From assembly GCF_003390935.1 (NCBI RefSeq), contig NZ_QNQZ01000001.1:682001-746000 (forward strand): 64,000 nucleotides of DNA, in the 5' to 3' direction. Both the position numbers and the translations under genes were made by a program. Source of the stretch: Lewinella sp. IMCC34191. Its GTDB lineage: Bacteria > Bacteroidota > Bacteroidia > Chitinophagales > Saprospiraceae. Each line of letters begins with the position of its first letter. Positions within the stretch are counted from its first letter, which is position 1. The notes beneath the pieces are model-generated. The model saw nothing but the letters and a program-made list of their open reading frames with translations. It was not told the DNA's origin and made no database searches. Positions 1 through 9,422 of the stretch are shown here, piece after piece.

Positions 1-188
1 GCGAGGGTTTCAATGTCCACGGCCAGGTTCTTCAGCACCTTCGTGGCGAGGGTGCTCCCCATGCTGAGGACGCCAAGCAGCAGATGTTCGGGACCCACAT
101 ACGTGTGGCCCATCTTCTCAGCCTCCTGCTTGCCGCGGGCCATTGCCTGTTTTATTTCGGGGTTAAATTCCCGCTGTGGAGGGTTCAT
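1..188 (-). CDS. clpC: ATP-dependent Clp protease ATP-binding subunit ClpC, N-terminal fragment
   Basis: This is the first 62 codons of a minus-strand gene that runs off the left edge. The peptide starts MNPPQREFNPEIKQAM and contains GHTYVGPEHLLLGVL, the Clp_N repeat that binds adaptors and substrates in ClpC/ClpA-type AAA+ unfoldases. ClpC unfolds proteins and feeds them to ClpP in the cytoplasm. The ATG at 188 is the first good start and places the Clp_N motif at its usual distance from the N-terminus. A -7-like element TAACTTTA lies upstream on the minus strand (276 to 269), one base off the Bacteroidota consensus. The AAA+ modules are outside the window, so ClpC is preferred over ClpA/ClpB only from the Clp_N wording and the phylum. 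Confidence 0.85.
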   Translation of the reverse strand, partial: MNPPQREFNPEIKQAMARGKQEAEKMGHTYVGPEHLLLGVLSMGSTLATKVLKNLAVDIETL

Positions 189-560
189 TCAATAAACTTT
201 GTGGGGGTAATAAATAATGAGGGCTTTAAAAAACGCGCAACATCATGCGCTATGGAAACCATTTGCCCTAAAGTTAAGGCGAAAGTGAAAGAACTGTGCC
301 AGAAGGAATTAACTGACAAAAAATCCTGACAATTCGCCCCGGCACGCCATAAATATTTGGCGCGTGGACTTCTTACTATAGAGAAACACTACACCTCTAA
401 GATGGTTGGACGCCAAATTGTGCAGTCTCGGGTTCAAACGCTTAAAGTTGTGCTAACATTTTAACGATTTCCTATGCCGGCTGCATTCGCTGCTCTGCCC
501 GCTGCTCCTTACCTTCGTGGGGCATTTCCACGATTTTTTCCGCTTTACTGTTGCCAACAC
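189..560. other. Intergenic region between divergent clpC and the LysM gene
   Basis: This 372-bp stretch carries no convincing gene. It holds an imperfect dyad at 345-362 (CGCCA arms around an AT-rich core). It also has a -7-like TACCTTCG at 510-517 on the plus strand, 44 bp before the LysM ATG at 561, and a minus-strand TAACTTTA (276-269) in front of clpC. An in-frame ATG at 474 exists for the downstream gene, but its first 29 residues do not look like a signal peptide and it lies upstream of the -7-like element. No tRNA or riboswitch fold was recognised. Confidence 0.4.
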
Positions 561-1424
561 ATGGGTTTCTTCCCCAAATGCTTTCTACTGCTGTTTTTTG
601 CGGCGGGCTTCTTCACGCAGGAGGCCGGAGCGACGGGGGATAGTCTGTATTTTCTACTCCCCTCGGATACCGTCGTGGTTCGCTTTGACGCACTGAGCGG
701 CCATCTGCTTTTCGATCACCGGCTGGCCCCGCGACAGACGCTCTACGGCGCCGCCCGCTTCTACGGCCATTCCCTCGACGATATTTACCGCCTCAATCCG
801 GGGCTGCAGCTAGGTTATAAACCCGGCACCCGTGTTACCGTCACCATTCCGAAATCCGAACTCAGATCGGGATACGCCCGCGACAGCCTCGCCTGGTTCG
901 TGCCCGTTCGCTACCGCTTATCGGCCGGAGAAACACTCTATGGCCTGTCGCGGCGTACCCTCAGCCAGCCAAACGACAGTCTTATCCGTGCCCTTAATCC
1001 GGGACTTAACGCCCAGGACCTCGAGCCCGGGAGGGTATTGACTATTGGCTATTTGCGCATCGATGGGATCAATCCCGACCACCAGGTAAAAGTCGAGGAC
1101 CGCTACATCTTACAGAATCGGGATTTGCGCGTACAGTGGGATTCCACCATGAGCCAGCGCCGACTGAAGTTTACTACCGGAAAGGCGGCCTGGACCACGC
1201 GCGGTGACCAGAATAAATGGATGGTGCTGCACCGGACCGCCCCCATCGGTAGCATTATCGAAGTGGAAGACCCCCGCAGCCGAAAAACGATCTACGCCAG
1301 GGTGGTGGCCCGCATACCCGAGGAAGTGTACGACAGCCGCGTGGTGCTGGTGGTCAGTCCACGCCTGGTAAAGGCCTTCGGAGTCCGCGATAAGGAGTTT
1401 TACGTCCGTACCCGTCACCTGTAA
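561..1424 (+). CDS. Secreted LysM and RlpA-like double-psi beta-barrel protein
   Basis: A 287-residue exported protein. The start at 561 is chosen because it begins a clean signal peptide (MGFFPKCFLLLFFAAGFF, cut near AGA-TG). Starting at 474 would bury that signal behind 29 extra residues. Two LysM-like repeats follow, at about 49-88 (RQTLYGAARFYG ... DIYRLNPGL) and 122-163 (AGETLYGLSRR ... ALNPGL), which should bind peptidoglycan. The C-terminal third (about 200-283, with VLHRTAPIGSIIEVEDP and VVARIPE) resembles the RlpA-like double-psi barrel fused to LysM repeats in many Bacteroidota proteins. It probably acts at the cell wall. It is followed 41 bp later by smc, which has its own -7-like TACCTTCG at 1450-1457. 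Confidence 0.8.
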   Translation: MGFFPKCFLLLFFAAGFFTQEAGATGDSLYFLLPSDTVVVRFDALSGHLLFDHRLAPRQTLYGAARFYGHSLDDIYRLNPGLQLGYKPGTRVTVTIPKSELRSGYARDSLAWFVPVRYRLSAGETLYGLSRRTLSQPNDSLIRALNPGLNAQDLEPGRVLTIGYLRIDGINPDHQVKVEDRYILQNRDLRVQWDSTMSQRRLKFTTGKAAWTTRGDQNKWMVLHRTAPIGSIIEVEDPRSRKTIYARVVARIPEEVYDSRVVLVVSPRLVKAFGVRDKEFYVRTRHL

Positions 1425-1465
1425 ACTTCGGGGAGTGCCGGCAAGGGCTTACCTTCGCGCGCCGT

Positions 1466-4400
1466 ATGCGCCTCCAGCAACTCGACATCAAGGGATTCAA
1501 GAGCTTCGCCAACCAAACGGTGGTGAATTTTGATGCCGACGTCATTGGGATCGTCGGGCCCAACGGCTCGGGAAAGAGCAACATCGTAGACGCTATCCGC
1601 TGGGTTCTTGGCGAACAGAAGGGCTCCGAGTTGCGCCTGGACAAAATGGCGTCCATCATCTTTAACGGGACCAAAAAGAAGAAGCCCGGCAACCTGGCGT
1701 CCGTCAGCCTGACCTTCGAGAACGATAAGGAATTGCTTCCTACCGAGTACCAAACGGTCACGATCACCCGGATGCTCTACCGCAGCGGTGATTCGGAATA
1801 CCGGCTCAACGGCGTGCAGTGCCGCCTTAAGGATATCCGTAACCTATTCCTGGATACCGGCATCGGCAGTAACAGTTACGCCATCATTGCACTGGGAATG
1901 GTGGATGACATATTGGCCGACAAAGACAATAGTCGTCGCCGGATGTTCGAGCAGGCCGCGGGGATCAGCAAGTACAAGAACCGCAAGAAGGAGAGCCTGC
2001 GGAAACTGAACAATACGGAAGACGACCTGGCCCGGATAGAGGACCTGCTGTTCGAAATCAACAACAACCTCAAGAGCCTCGAGAAACAAGCCAAGCGCGC
2101 CCGCAAGTACCGTGAGCTGAAGGGGCAGTATCGCGATCTTAGTTTGCTGCTGACCGGGATCCGGGTAGAGAAACTCCGGATCGACTACGAAAAGCTGCGG
2201 GAAGAAACCGAAAGGGCGGAAACCGTTTACCGGCAGACCGACGAGCGCATCACGAAGCTGGAAGCTTGCCTCGACGAGGAGCGGAAAAAGCACGTGGACA
2301 AGGAGCAGCGGGTCGGGGAGCGGCAACGCAAATTGAACGCGCTCACCGGCGAATTACGCAGCCTGGAAAGCGAACGGCAGCTATTGCAGCAGCGGAAGGG
2401 ATTCGTGGAGCGGCAAACCGCCCAGTTGACCGAAGCCATAGCGCGGGCGGAAACGGAGATCGCGGCCTACCAAAGCCAGATCGCCGGCACCGAGCAGCAA
2501 GTCACGGAAGCGCGGCAGGTACTGGAGGAGCAGCAACGGAAGCGCGACGCCGCGCAGGCGTCCCTGGCGGGGGTGCGGGAAGGCCACGCCGGCCTGAAGT
2601 CAAAGCTGGACGAAAGTCTAAAGGTCCAGCAGGAGGAGGAAAAGAAGATCTTCGACCTGGAAAAGCGACGGGCCATTAACGGTAACCAGATCGAAAACTT
2701 CCGGTTTCAGGTCGAACGCAACCAGGCCGAAATGGCCGAACGACGCGGCGAACGCGAAAACCTCGAAACGCTGCTGGCCGAACTAAAGCAGAAGATAAGC
2801 AAGCAGGAAGGCGAAACGGAACGCCTTGAAAAGCAGGAAGCCGATCGTCTGCAGGCCATCGATGAGGCGGTAACGGATACCGAACACCTACAGGCGGAGC
2901 TGAACCGGATCAACCGGGGCCTGGACGCCCGGCGTAACGAGTACAAACTGACGAAGAGCATGATCGACAGCCTGGAAGGCTTCCCCGAGTCGATCCGCTT
3001 CCTGAGCAAAAACCGCAGCTGGACGAAGGAACCTCAGCTACTCGGTGACCTGCTCCTGGTGCAGCCCGAGTACCGCGCCGCGATCGAGAATTACCTCGAG
3101 CCCTGTCTGAATTATTACGTCGTGGCCAATGCCGAGGAAGCCCAGGCGGCGATTCGGCTGCTCAGCGACCGACAGAAGGGGAAGGCCAACTTTTTTGTAC
3201 TGGACGCACTCGATCAGGGCGAAGTGCCTTCCAACGAAACCGGAGTGGGATCCGGTCGCTCGGCTATCGATGTATTGACGGTCGACGCGCCCTACCGCAA
3301 ACTGGTCAGCCATTTACTGCACGGGGTCACCATCGGGGAATCGGACAACCTTCCCGAGCCGACCGACGACGGCACGACGGTGCTCTCCCCCGACGGTCGC
3401 TTCGTACGCCGACCGTATTCCGTAGCCGGGGGCTCCCTCGGCTTATTCGAAGGGAAGAAGATCGGGCGTAAGAAAAACCTCGAGGTTCTCCATAAGGCCA
3501 TCAAGGAGGCCGAGGGACTAGCCGAGGGACTCGAAAAGCAACTGAAGGAACGCCGCGCCACGCTTAGCGATCTCCGGGGGCGCCGGACGGACCGGGAGAT
3601 TCAGGCGGCCCGTCGCGAGCTGAATCAACTGCAACAGCAATCCGCCGGGGTGCAGGCCCGGGTAGAAGGCGCCCAAACCTACTTCCGCGACACGGAGGCC
3701 AAAAACGAACGCCTGGTTGCTGATGCCCTGGGATTGGAGCAGTCGAACGTTGACATTGATCGGCAACTGCAGACCCTGCGGGAGAGCATCGACAGCCTGC
3801 GTGAAAAAGTCAGTGGTACGGACGCCAACTACCAGCAGCTCAGCGAGGAACTTTCGGCGGCGAGCGCCAGCTACAACCAGGAAAATATCGCCTTCATCCA
3901 GCAGCAGAACCGGGTGCAATCGCTGGAGAACGAACTGACCTTCCGGCAAAACCGCAAGAAGGAACTACTGGCCCAGGAGGTAAACAACCGCGAGCAGCTC
4001 AAGTCCCTGGAGAAAGAAGCACGGCAATTCGATCAGCAGGAAGAAACTCTCGATACGAACCTCAAGCGGATGCGCGGCGAAAAGGAGGAATACCAGGCCA
4101 CGCTGAACTCCGCCGAAAAGGCCTACTACGAGGCCCGCAGCCAGATCAACGTGCTGGAGGACGAATTGCGCAAGGACAACCGCCAGCGCCAGGATGCGCA
4201 GGTGCGGGTAAACCAGCTAAAGGATCGCTTTACGGATGTCCGCTTTAAATTGAACGGCGTAGAGGAGCGATTGAAGATAGAGTTCGACCTATCGCTGGAG
4301 CAGTTGGCGGCCGTCGAGATCGAGGAGTGGACCGGCACGGTGGCCGAGTTGGAGATGAAGGTGGATCGCCTGCGCAGCCGAATCGGCAACTACGGCGAGA

Positions 4401-5020
4401 TCAACCCGATGGCGGTAGAGGCCTACGATGAGATGCGGGAACGCCACGAGAACATCACTGCGCAGCGTGATGATATCGTGAGCGCGAAGGAAACGCTGAT
4501 CAAGACGATTAAGGAAATCGAGGATACGGCCACCGTACAGTTTCTGGATGCCTTCGAGCAGGTGCGGATTTACTTCATCGACGTGTTCCGGAGCCTGTTT
4601 ACGCAGGACGACAATTGCGACCTCATCCTGCTGGACCCGGAGAATCCACTGGAATCGAATATCGAGATCGTAGCCAAGCCGAAGGGCAAACGGCCGCAGA
4701 CGATCAGCCAGCTCTCCGGCGGGGAGAAGACCCTTACGGCAACGGCCCTCCTGTTTGCCCTCTACCTGCTGAAGCCTGCCCCCTTCTGTATTTTCGACGA
4801 GGTCGACGCCCCGCTGGACGATGCCAACATTGCCAAGTTCAATCGCATCATCAAGAAGTTCAGCAAGGACAGTCAATTCATCATCGTCACCCACAACAAA
4901 CTGACGATGGAAGCGGTGGACAGCATCTACGGCGTCTACACCACCGAGCAGGGCGGTTCCGGGGTCGTACCGGTGCAGTTCACGGAATTGGAAGGGAGTA
5001 CGACGTTCTCGGCTCGCTAG
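1466..5020 (+). CDS. smc: Chromosome segregation protein SMC
   Basis: A 1184-residue SMC, the normal length for the family. Walker A GPNGSGKSN is at 31-39. Long charged coiled coils flank a hinge at about 525-680. The C-terminal head carries the signature LSGGEKTLTA near 1083 and Walker B FCIFDEVDAPLDD near 1107, with catalytic Glu1112. Two heads dimerise over ATP, and together with ScpA/ScpB the ring compacts and aligns newly replicated DNA. No scpA or scpB is in this window. The gene is convergent with the flavoprotein gene, 55 bp apart, with only a weak hairpin between them. All ATPase motifs look intact. Confidence 0.97.
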   Translation: MRLQQLDIKGFKSFANQTVVNFDADVIGIVGPNGSGKSNIVDAIRWVLGEQKGSELRLDKMASIIFNGTKKKKPGNLASVSLTFENDKELLPTEYQTVTITRMLYRSGDSEYRLNGVQCRLKDIRNLFLDTGIGSNSYAIIALGMVDDILADKDNSRRRMFEQAAGISKYKNRKKESLRKLNNTEDDLARIEDLLFEINNNLKSLEKQAKRARKYRELKGQYRDLSLLLTGIRVEKLRIDYEKLREETERAETVYRQTDERITKLEACLDEERKKHVDKEQRVGERQRKLNALTGELRSLESERQLLQQRKGFVERQTAQLTEAIARAETEIAAYQSQIAGTEQQVTEARQVLEEQQRKRDAAQASLAGVREGHAGLKSKLDESLKVQQEEEKKIFDLEKRRAINGNQIENFRFQVERNQAEMAERRGERENLETLLAELKQKISKQEGETERLEKQEADRLQAIDEAVTDTEHLQAELNRINRGLDARRNEYKLTKSMIDSLEGFPESIRFLSKNRSWTKEPQLLGDLLLVQPEYRAAIENYLEPCLNYYVVANAEEAQAAIRLLSDRQKGKANFFVLDALDQGEVPSNETGVGSGRSAIDVLTVDAPYRKLVSHLLHGVTIGESDNLPEPTDDGTTVLSPDGRFVRRPYSVAGGSLGLFEGKKIGRKKNLEVLHKAIKEAEGLAEGLEKQLKERRATLSDLRGRRTDREIQAARRELNQLQQQSAGVQARVEGAQTYFRDTEAKNERLVADALGLEQSNVDIDRQLQTLRESIDSLREKVSGTDANYQQLSEELSAASASYNQENIAFIQQQNRVQSLENELTFRQNRKKELLAQEVNNREQLKSLEKEARQFDQQEETLDTNLKRMRGEKEEYQATLNSAEKAYYEARSQINVLEDELRKDNRQRQDAQVRVNQLKDRFTDVRFKLNGVEERLKIEFDLSLEQLAAVEIEEWTGTVAELEMKVDRLRSRIGNYGEINPMAVEAYDEMRERHENITAQRDDIVSAKETLIKTIKEIEDTATVQFLDAFEQVRIYFIDVFRSLFTQDDNCDLILLDPENPLESNIEIVAKPKGKRPQTISQLSGGEKTLTATALLFALYLLKPAPFCIFDEVDAPLDDANIAKFNRIIKKFSKDSQFIIVTHNKLTMEAVDSIYGVYTTEQGGSGVVPVQFTELEGSTTFSAR

Positions 5021-5075
5021 AATGGCATTTTACCTGCGCTCCGCCGCAGAACCTTATCTAATGGTGGTGCCGGAT

Positions 5076-6638
5076 TTAGCTTAATTGTTTGGCGACGAGG
5101 TAGCCGGAGGTCCCATTCAGCCCGGGGCCGGGGTGGGTAGCGGCACCGATGTGATAGAGGTTTTTGACGGGGGTTTCGTGGCCCCGCAGCCCCGGTAGTG
5201 GCCGCCAGAAGAGGAACTGATCCAGTGAGGCCGTGCCGCAATAGGGGTCGCCACCTACCAGGTTGGGGTTGATGCGTGCCAGGTCGGCGGGGCTTAAGAT
5301 GTGGCGTTCCAGAATAGCCTTTTTGAATCCGGGAAGCTGGCGGTCCAGGATGCCGATGACCCGGTCGGCGTAGGCCTCGGCGATGGCTTCGGTCCATTCA
5401 CCACCACAGTCGATTTCCTCCAGGCTGTCGCCGGTGAGGAAGGCCGGTAACTCCTGTAGTTGGATCCAGATGGTCCACTTGCCCTCGGGCGCCCGGCTGG
5501 GATCGATGGCGGTGTGCTGGCCGATGACGATGGTGGGTTCGGCGGGCAGTAAGCCCCGAAGTGCTTCGTTGACCGCGCGGCTCGTGCCGTTCAGGCCGGG
5601 GGTAACGTGAACCATGCCGGTCTTTTTCAGTATCGGGTCGGGCCACTGTGGTGGACGGTCGAGCGAAAGCTGAATTTGCATATTCCCCCGACCGTAGCGG
5701 TAATTATCGGCTTCCTGCCGGGTCTGGGGCGGGACGGCGGCGTCCGGCAGCAGCTGCTGATACAGCGCGGTTGGACTGACGTTAGCCAATACGGTATCGG
5801 CCGGGTAGCGCTCACCGGCTACTTCGACGCCCGTAACTGCATCGTCTTCCACGATGATTCGTTCGACGACGCTATCCGTACGGCACTGGCCGCCGTGGTC
5901 TTCAATGATGCGTACCAGGACCTCTACCAGGCGGCTGCCCCCGCCCTCCGGCACCGGCATGCCCGTATTTTCGAAGGAGGCTAGGATGATGCGGAGCATG
6001 AGACTGCCGCCCGCATCGTCGGGGCCAAGGCCCGTGTGTAAGGTCCAGGGAGCGATCCAGGCTTTAATCAGGTCATCCTTAAAGGTATTGTCGAGCCACT
6101 TGCGGGCATTGGGCAGGGCTTCACCGAAAAACTCGATCAGCCCCTCGGGGCCCATATCCCATAGGTTTTTCGCCGCCAGACCGGCGCCGGCCATTGACCA
6201 CAACTCCTTGGAAAGCAGACCGAAGGCCAGTTTAGCTTGCTTGTCGAATGCGTCCATGGCCGCGCGGTAGGCGTCGCCGTCACCGGCAAAAGCCTCATTG
6301 AGGGCGGATACGTTCTTGTCGCGGCTATCGCGCAACGCCAATGAACGCCCGTCGGGTAGGAGCACACCGGCGGTATACTCCGTATTCAAGTACTTCAGGC
6401 CGTACTCCTCCAGCGTTTCCTTCATTTCCGCGTAGAACGGGCCGGTGGTGAAAAGCGGGTGGAAGCCGGAGAAGATTTCGTGGCGAAAGCCCTGCACGGA
6501 GAGCTCCTTCGTCAGGATGTTGCCCCCCAGCCACTCGTTCTTTTCGAAAACGGTGACGCGTTGACCGGCCCTGGCCAGGATGACGGCGGCGCAGAGGCTA
6601 TTGATGCCGCTACCAATGACGATCGTATGCTTGCTCAT
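5076..6638 (-). CDS. PYROXD2/phytoene-desaturase-like FAD-dependent oxidoreductase
   Basis: A 520-residue flavoprotein with an N-terminal dinucleotide fold (VIGSGINSLCAAVILARAG, residues 7-25) and the closing C-terminal FAD motif (LYHIGAATHPGPGLNGTSG). The end of the protein, with GGDPYCGTASLDQFLFWRP, matches the PYROXD2/CrtI-like amine-oxidase superfamily. The third glycine of the usual GxGxxG is a serine (Ser14), as I recall for one bacterial branch of this family. The substrate is unknown. A carotenoid role is not indicated, since no crtB or crtZ lies nearby. It begins 6 bp after the helical-repeat gene, so it is the last gene of the MoxR/VWA operon. Its link to the ATPase system is inferred only from that spacing. 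Confidence 0.8.
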   Translation of the reverse strand: MSKHTIVIGSGINSLCAAVILARAGQRVTVFEKNEWLGGNILTKELSVQGFRHEIFSGFHPLFTTGPFYAEMKETLEEYGLKYLNTEYTAGVLLPDGRSLALRDSRDKNVSALNEAFAGDGDAYRAAMDAFDKQAKLAFGLLSKELWSMAGAGLAAKNLWDMGPEGLIEFFGEALPNARKWLDNTFKDDLIKAWIAPWTLHTGLGPDDAGGSLMLRIILASFENTGMPVPEGGGSRLVEVLVRIIEDHGGQCRTDSVVERIIVEDDAVTGVEVAGERYPADTVLANVSPTALYQQLLPDAAVPPQTRQEADNYRYGRGNMQIQLSLDRPPQWPDPILKKTGMVHVTPGLNGTSRAVNEALRGLLPAEPTIVIGQHTAIDPSRAPEGKWTIWIQLQELPAFLTGDSLEEIDCGGEWTEAIAEAYADRVIGILDRQLPGFKKAILERHILSPADLARINPNLVGGDPYCGTASLDQFLFWRPLPGLRGHETPVKNLYHIGAATHPGPGLNGTSGYLVAKQLS

Positions 6639-6644
6639 GTCAGC

Positions 6645-8165
6645 TTATTCTGCCACCCGGGCGCGCCGGCGTTCCAGTTGAGACCGGACCTCCGGTACTT
6701 CACCAAGGTATTTTTCCAGGTAAGGAAGCAACGCGCTCAAGTGTTCGAGGCGCTGGGTCGTATCCGTCGTGTTCACCGCTTCGGTTATGAACTGACGCGT
6801 TTCCTCCCGGGCCCGCGGAAAGTCACCTACCCGCCGCAATGCTTTCAGGATGACGATCCGGTAGCGGGTGCCGATACTGAGCTGGAGTATGGCCCGCACC
6901 ATGGGCAAGGGGGCGTTGCATTCCACCCGGCGATTACCCAGGAGGTTTAGCACCTCGACGTAGACCTTATCGTAGCGGGACGCCAGCAATTCGCGCAGCC
7001 GCTGCTCGATCTTCGGAGGCAGGCGGCCACCGTTTTCCGGCCGTTGTACCGCGACCTTTAACTGCAGCAATGCATTGCGCTGTAGGCGGGGCTCCGGTCT
7101 GCTCAAGTAGCTACCGACCACGTCGAACACTCGGTCCAGTGGCGTGTCTTTCACCAGTGCGGTCCACCCGGGCTCCAGCTGCTGCGGCCAGTTAACCGGC
7201 GGGACATCGAGAAATTCCGGGGCGGCGGCGCGCAGGTTGACAGCTTCCAGCGAGAGGGAGGGCGTGGATAAGTCATTCAACGCACGGACAAGCACATCGA
7301 GGTGGTGATACTCTTTTTCCGATTCGAATGAAGCTAAGAAAATAGGACGTATCTCTTTGTCCTCCAGTCCGATACTGCGCATGACATCGACTATGCCGGA
7401 AGCCAAGTACGGGTGGTCGTTGAGGATTTCGGTCGCAAAGGCTTGCGTTTTCGATCCCGGGTATCCGTTCAGCAGGCGAAGCACGGCTGGTAGGTCATCG
7501 TCGGCAATGTTTCCGCCGTGGTACACTTTCGTCAGGCGTTCGAGTACCTCGTCATCGCGGTGAAACTCCAGTCCGAAGAGTAAATGGCGGGCATAGGGGT
7601 GCCGTCCTCCGCGTTCGAGTTCCTGAAGTAACCGGTCGCGGCCGGCCGCCGTTCCGAGGGCACCCAGCAGGCGATAGGCTTCGGCCACGCTGCCCAGGGT
7701 GGCGGCATCTGCCAGGCGGAAAAGGTAGGGTTCAAGTATGGAAGTCGCCTTAGTCAAAAACGACCGTGACTCGCCGCCCGTGAGCTTGGACAGCATCCGG
7801 TTGCGTCGTACCATATCGGGATGCATGGCGTCCCGGTAGCCTTCGTGGCCCGACCAGAAGCTTGCTATTCGCCGGGTTTCCACCGATTGCTCTCTCTTGT
7901 AATGGATGCAGATGGGCAGCAATTGTCCGGGGGGATCGAGAGCGTCCAGATAAGCCGTCGCCCAATCGGGCAACAACTGTCCCGAGTCCTCGAAGTAGGC
8001 CTTTACCGTGGGCCAGTCGTGTCCGTACGTCATTTGGAACACCGTGTCGGGCATCCCCTGCAATGGTGTCGTGATTACCCTTAACCGCCCGGAATCGTCA
8101 AGCCCGAAGGTATACGTAGCTTCCCCGTAGCGGGTGGGGAGGGTTATTCTACTGGTTTGGTCCAT
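6645..8165 (-). CDS. Helical-repeat (HEAT-like) protein of a MoxR/VWA operon
   Basis: A 506-residue protein with no signal peptide or membrane segment. From about residue 140 it is a run of amphipathic helices with regularly spaced leucines (VAEAYRLLGALG, RHLLFGLEFHRDDEVLERL, RLRELLASRYDKVYVEVLNLL), which suggests an alpha-solenoid of HEAT/ARM type. The N-terminal ~100 residues are a separate, less helical part rich in aromatic residues. I do not recognise a named family. It lies 27 bp after the VWA gene and 6 bp before the flavoprotein gene. A reasonable inference is that it is the scaffold or substrate receptor for the MoxR/VWA pair. Confidence 0.6.
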   Translation of the reverse strand: MDQTSRITLPTRYGEATYTFGLDDSGRLRVITTPLQGMPDTVFQMTYGHDWPTVKAYFEDSGQLLPDWATAYLDALDPPGQLLPICIHYKREQSVETRRIASFWSGHEGYRDAMHPDMVRRNRMLSKLTGGESRSFLTKATSILEPYLFRLADAATLGSVAEAYRLLGALGTAAGRDRLLQELERGGRHPYARHLLFGLEFHRDDEVLERLTKVYHGGNIADDDLPAVLRLLNGYPGSKTQAFATEILNDHPYLASGIVDVMRSIGLEDKEIRPIFLASFESEKEYHHLDVLVRALNDLSTPSLSLEAVNLRAAAPEFLDVPPVNWPQQLEPGWTALVKDTPLDRVFDVVGSYLSRPEPRLQRNALLQLKVAVQRPENGGRLPPKIEQRLRELLASRYDKVYVEVLNLLGNRRVECNAPLPMVRAILQLSIGTRYRIVILKALRRVGDFPRAREETRQFITEAVNTTDTTQRLEHLSALLPYLEKYLGEVPEVRSQLERRRARVAE

Positions 8166-8192
8166 CTACGGAATAAACCCCACCGCGGCCAT

Positions 8193-9422
8193 TTAGATTA
8201 GTACGATCTGGTCCGGCGTAAAGGGTGGGGTAGGCGGCAGCATGAATTGCTCCGCATCTTGGAGTACGGCAAACAGGATAGGTACGCCCGGTACATGGGT
8301 GGGGTAGTCCGTTTGCCCGTCGGTAATCACCAGCACGGTATCCGGTCGGGGTTTCAGGTTGACTGCCGCTTCGATGCCCTTGCGCAGATCGGTGCCGCTG
8401 CCTCCGGGAAGATAATTGATTCGGTAGGCTTCCCGTTCCGCCACCAGGCGTACGGGCTCGTAATCCGTGATGTCGCAGGGAATGATCGTCACCGGCGCAT
8501 CGAACTGCCGGATGATGGCCGCTACCTCCGAAAGAGCACGCTGTAGATCGGCGTCCTGCATCGAGGCGGACGTATCGACGACCACCGCGATGCGGGCGCT
8601 GCGACTGCCGGCCAGCGCGGGTGGCAGAATGGGGTGGTAGACGGCCTGCCGCCGGTGGGCGCGTCCGTAGGTGTAGTCCGTTTTGGCGCCCTGCCCTTTC
8701 CGGATGGCCAGACTCATCCGGTGGCGCAGGCGCCGCCGCCAGTTGATCCGGCTTCCGAGTACGGTTTGTGCCCAGGCCCGCCAGGTGTCCGGAATGCCGG
8801 CCTGGTCCGCTTCCCGGGTCAGCCGCGCTACTTCCCGGCGCACCAATTCTTCGTCCAGCGGAGCGAGGCGCTGTTCGCCGCCTTCCTCCCACGGCCGGAA
8901 ACGTCCGTGGACGCCACTGCCTTCATCGATCGGAAATTGCGCGGCGGTGGGATCGGGATCGAGGCGTCGGTAGTAGAATTCCGCCAGTTGTCCGGCTTCG
9001 AGATCCATAGCGGCCGGAAAGCGCCCGGGGTAGGCCGCCGGCATCCGGAGTCCAGTCCATTCGGCGTCGTTAATCTCCAAGTCGCAGGCGATGTTCCAGC
9101 GGCGTTCCGGAGCGGGGCCCGCGATGCCTGCCGCTTCGGCGCGGTCGCCGTGCTGCCGCAGCAGGTGGCTGATCTCGTGCACCCAGAGGAATCCGAGTTC
9201 CGCCAGCGCGTCCAGGCGGGCCCGCCCATTACCGATGCGGCGTACGGCCTCCGGGTTCCAGTAGATATTATAGTGGCGGTCGACCGCGGCTACTTTGACC
9301 TGCTCCGTCACGATGATGCGACACCGAAAAAGGGCCGGGGCAAACCAGGGCAGACGATCCGCGGCGTAAGCCCGGGCAAACCGCAGGTCTTCCAGCACGT
9401 CCGGGTAATCAGGCGAGGACAT
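8193..9422 (-). CDS. VWA-like protein with N-terminal HExxH metallopeptidase-like domain (DUF2201 type)
   Basis: A 409-residue cytoplasmic protein in two parts. The N-terminal half has WVHEISHLL (HEISH at 82-86) followed by NIACDLEIND (about 110-119), which together look like a zinc-peptidase site. The C-terminal half is a VWA domain with a complete MIDAS: DTSAS at 283-287, Thr344 in GGSGTD and Asp368 in VITDG. This is the DUF2201 (putative metallopeptidase plus VWA) layout. The start at 9422 (MSSPDYPDV) is preferred over an upstream one at 9500, because it gives a 14-base overlap with the stop of the MoxR gene, typical of translational coupling. MoxR ATPases usually act on VWA partners, so the two probably work together. 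Whether the peptidase is active cannot be told. Confidence 0.85.
   Translation of the reverse strand: MSSPDYPDVLEDLRFARAYAADRLPWFAPALFRCRIIVTEQVKVAAVDRHYNIYWNPEAVRRIGNGRARLDALAELGFLWVHEISHLLRQHGDRAEAAGIAGPAPERRWNIACDLEINDAEWTGLRMPAAYPGRFPAAMDLEAGQLAEFYYRRLDPDPTAAQFPIDEGSGVHGRFRPWEEGGEQRLAPLDEELVRREVARLTREADQAGIPDTWRAWAQTVLGSRINWRRRLRHRMSLAIRKGQGAKTDYTYGRAHRRQAVYHPILPPALAGSRSARIAVVVDTSASMQDADLQRALSEVAAIIRQFDAPVTIIPCDITDYEPVRLVAEREAYRINYLPGGSGTDLRKGIEAAVNLKPRPDTVLVITDGQTDYPTHVPGVPILFAVLQDAEQFMLPPTPPFTPDQIVLI

Noticed and set aside
360..450. Possible tRNA-like fold (GGTTCAAACGC resembles a T arm)
   Set aside because: The flanking bases do not form a T stem, and no acceptor or anticodon arm can be built.
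474..560. Longer N-terminus for the LysM protein
   Set aside because: It would put 29 residues ahead of a clear signal peptide and begin upstream of the -7-like element at 510-517.
5076..6638. Phytoene desaturase of a carotenoid pathway
   Set aside because: The C-terminus fits PYROXD2-like proteins better, and no other carotenoid genes are nearby.
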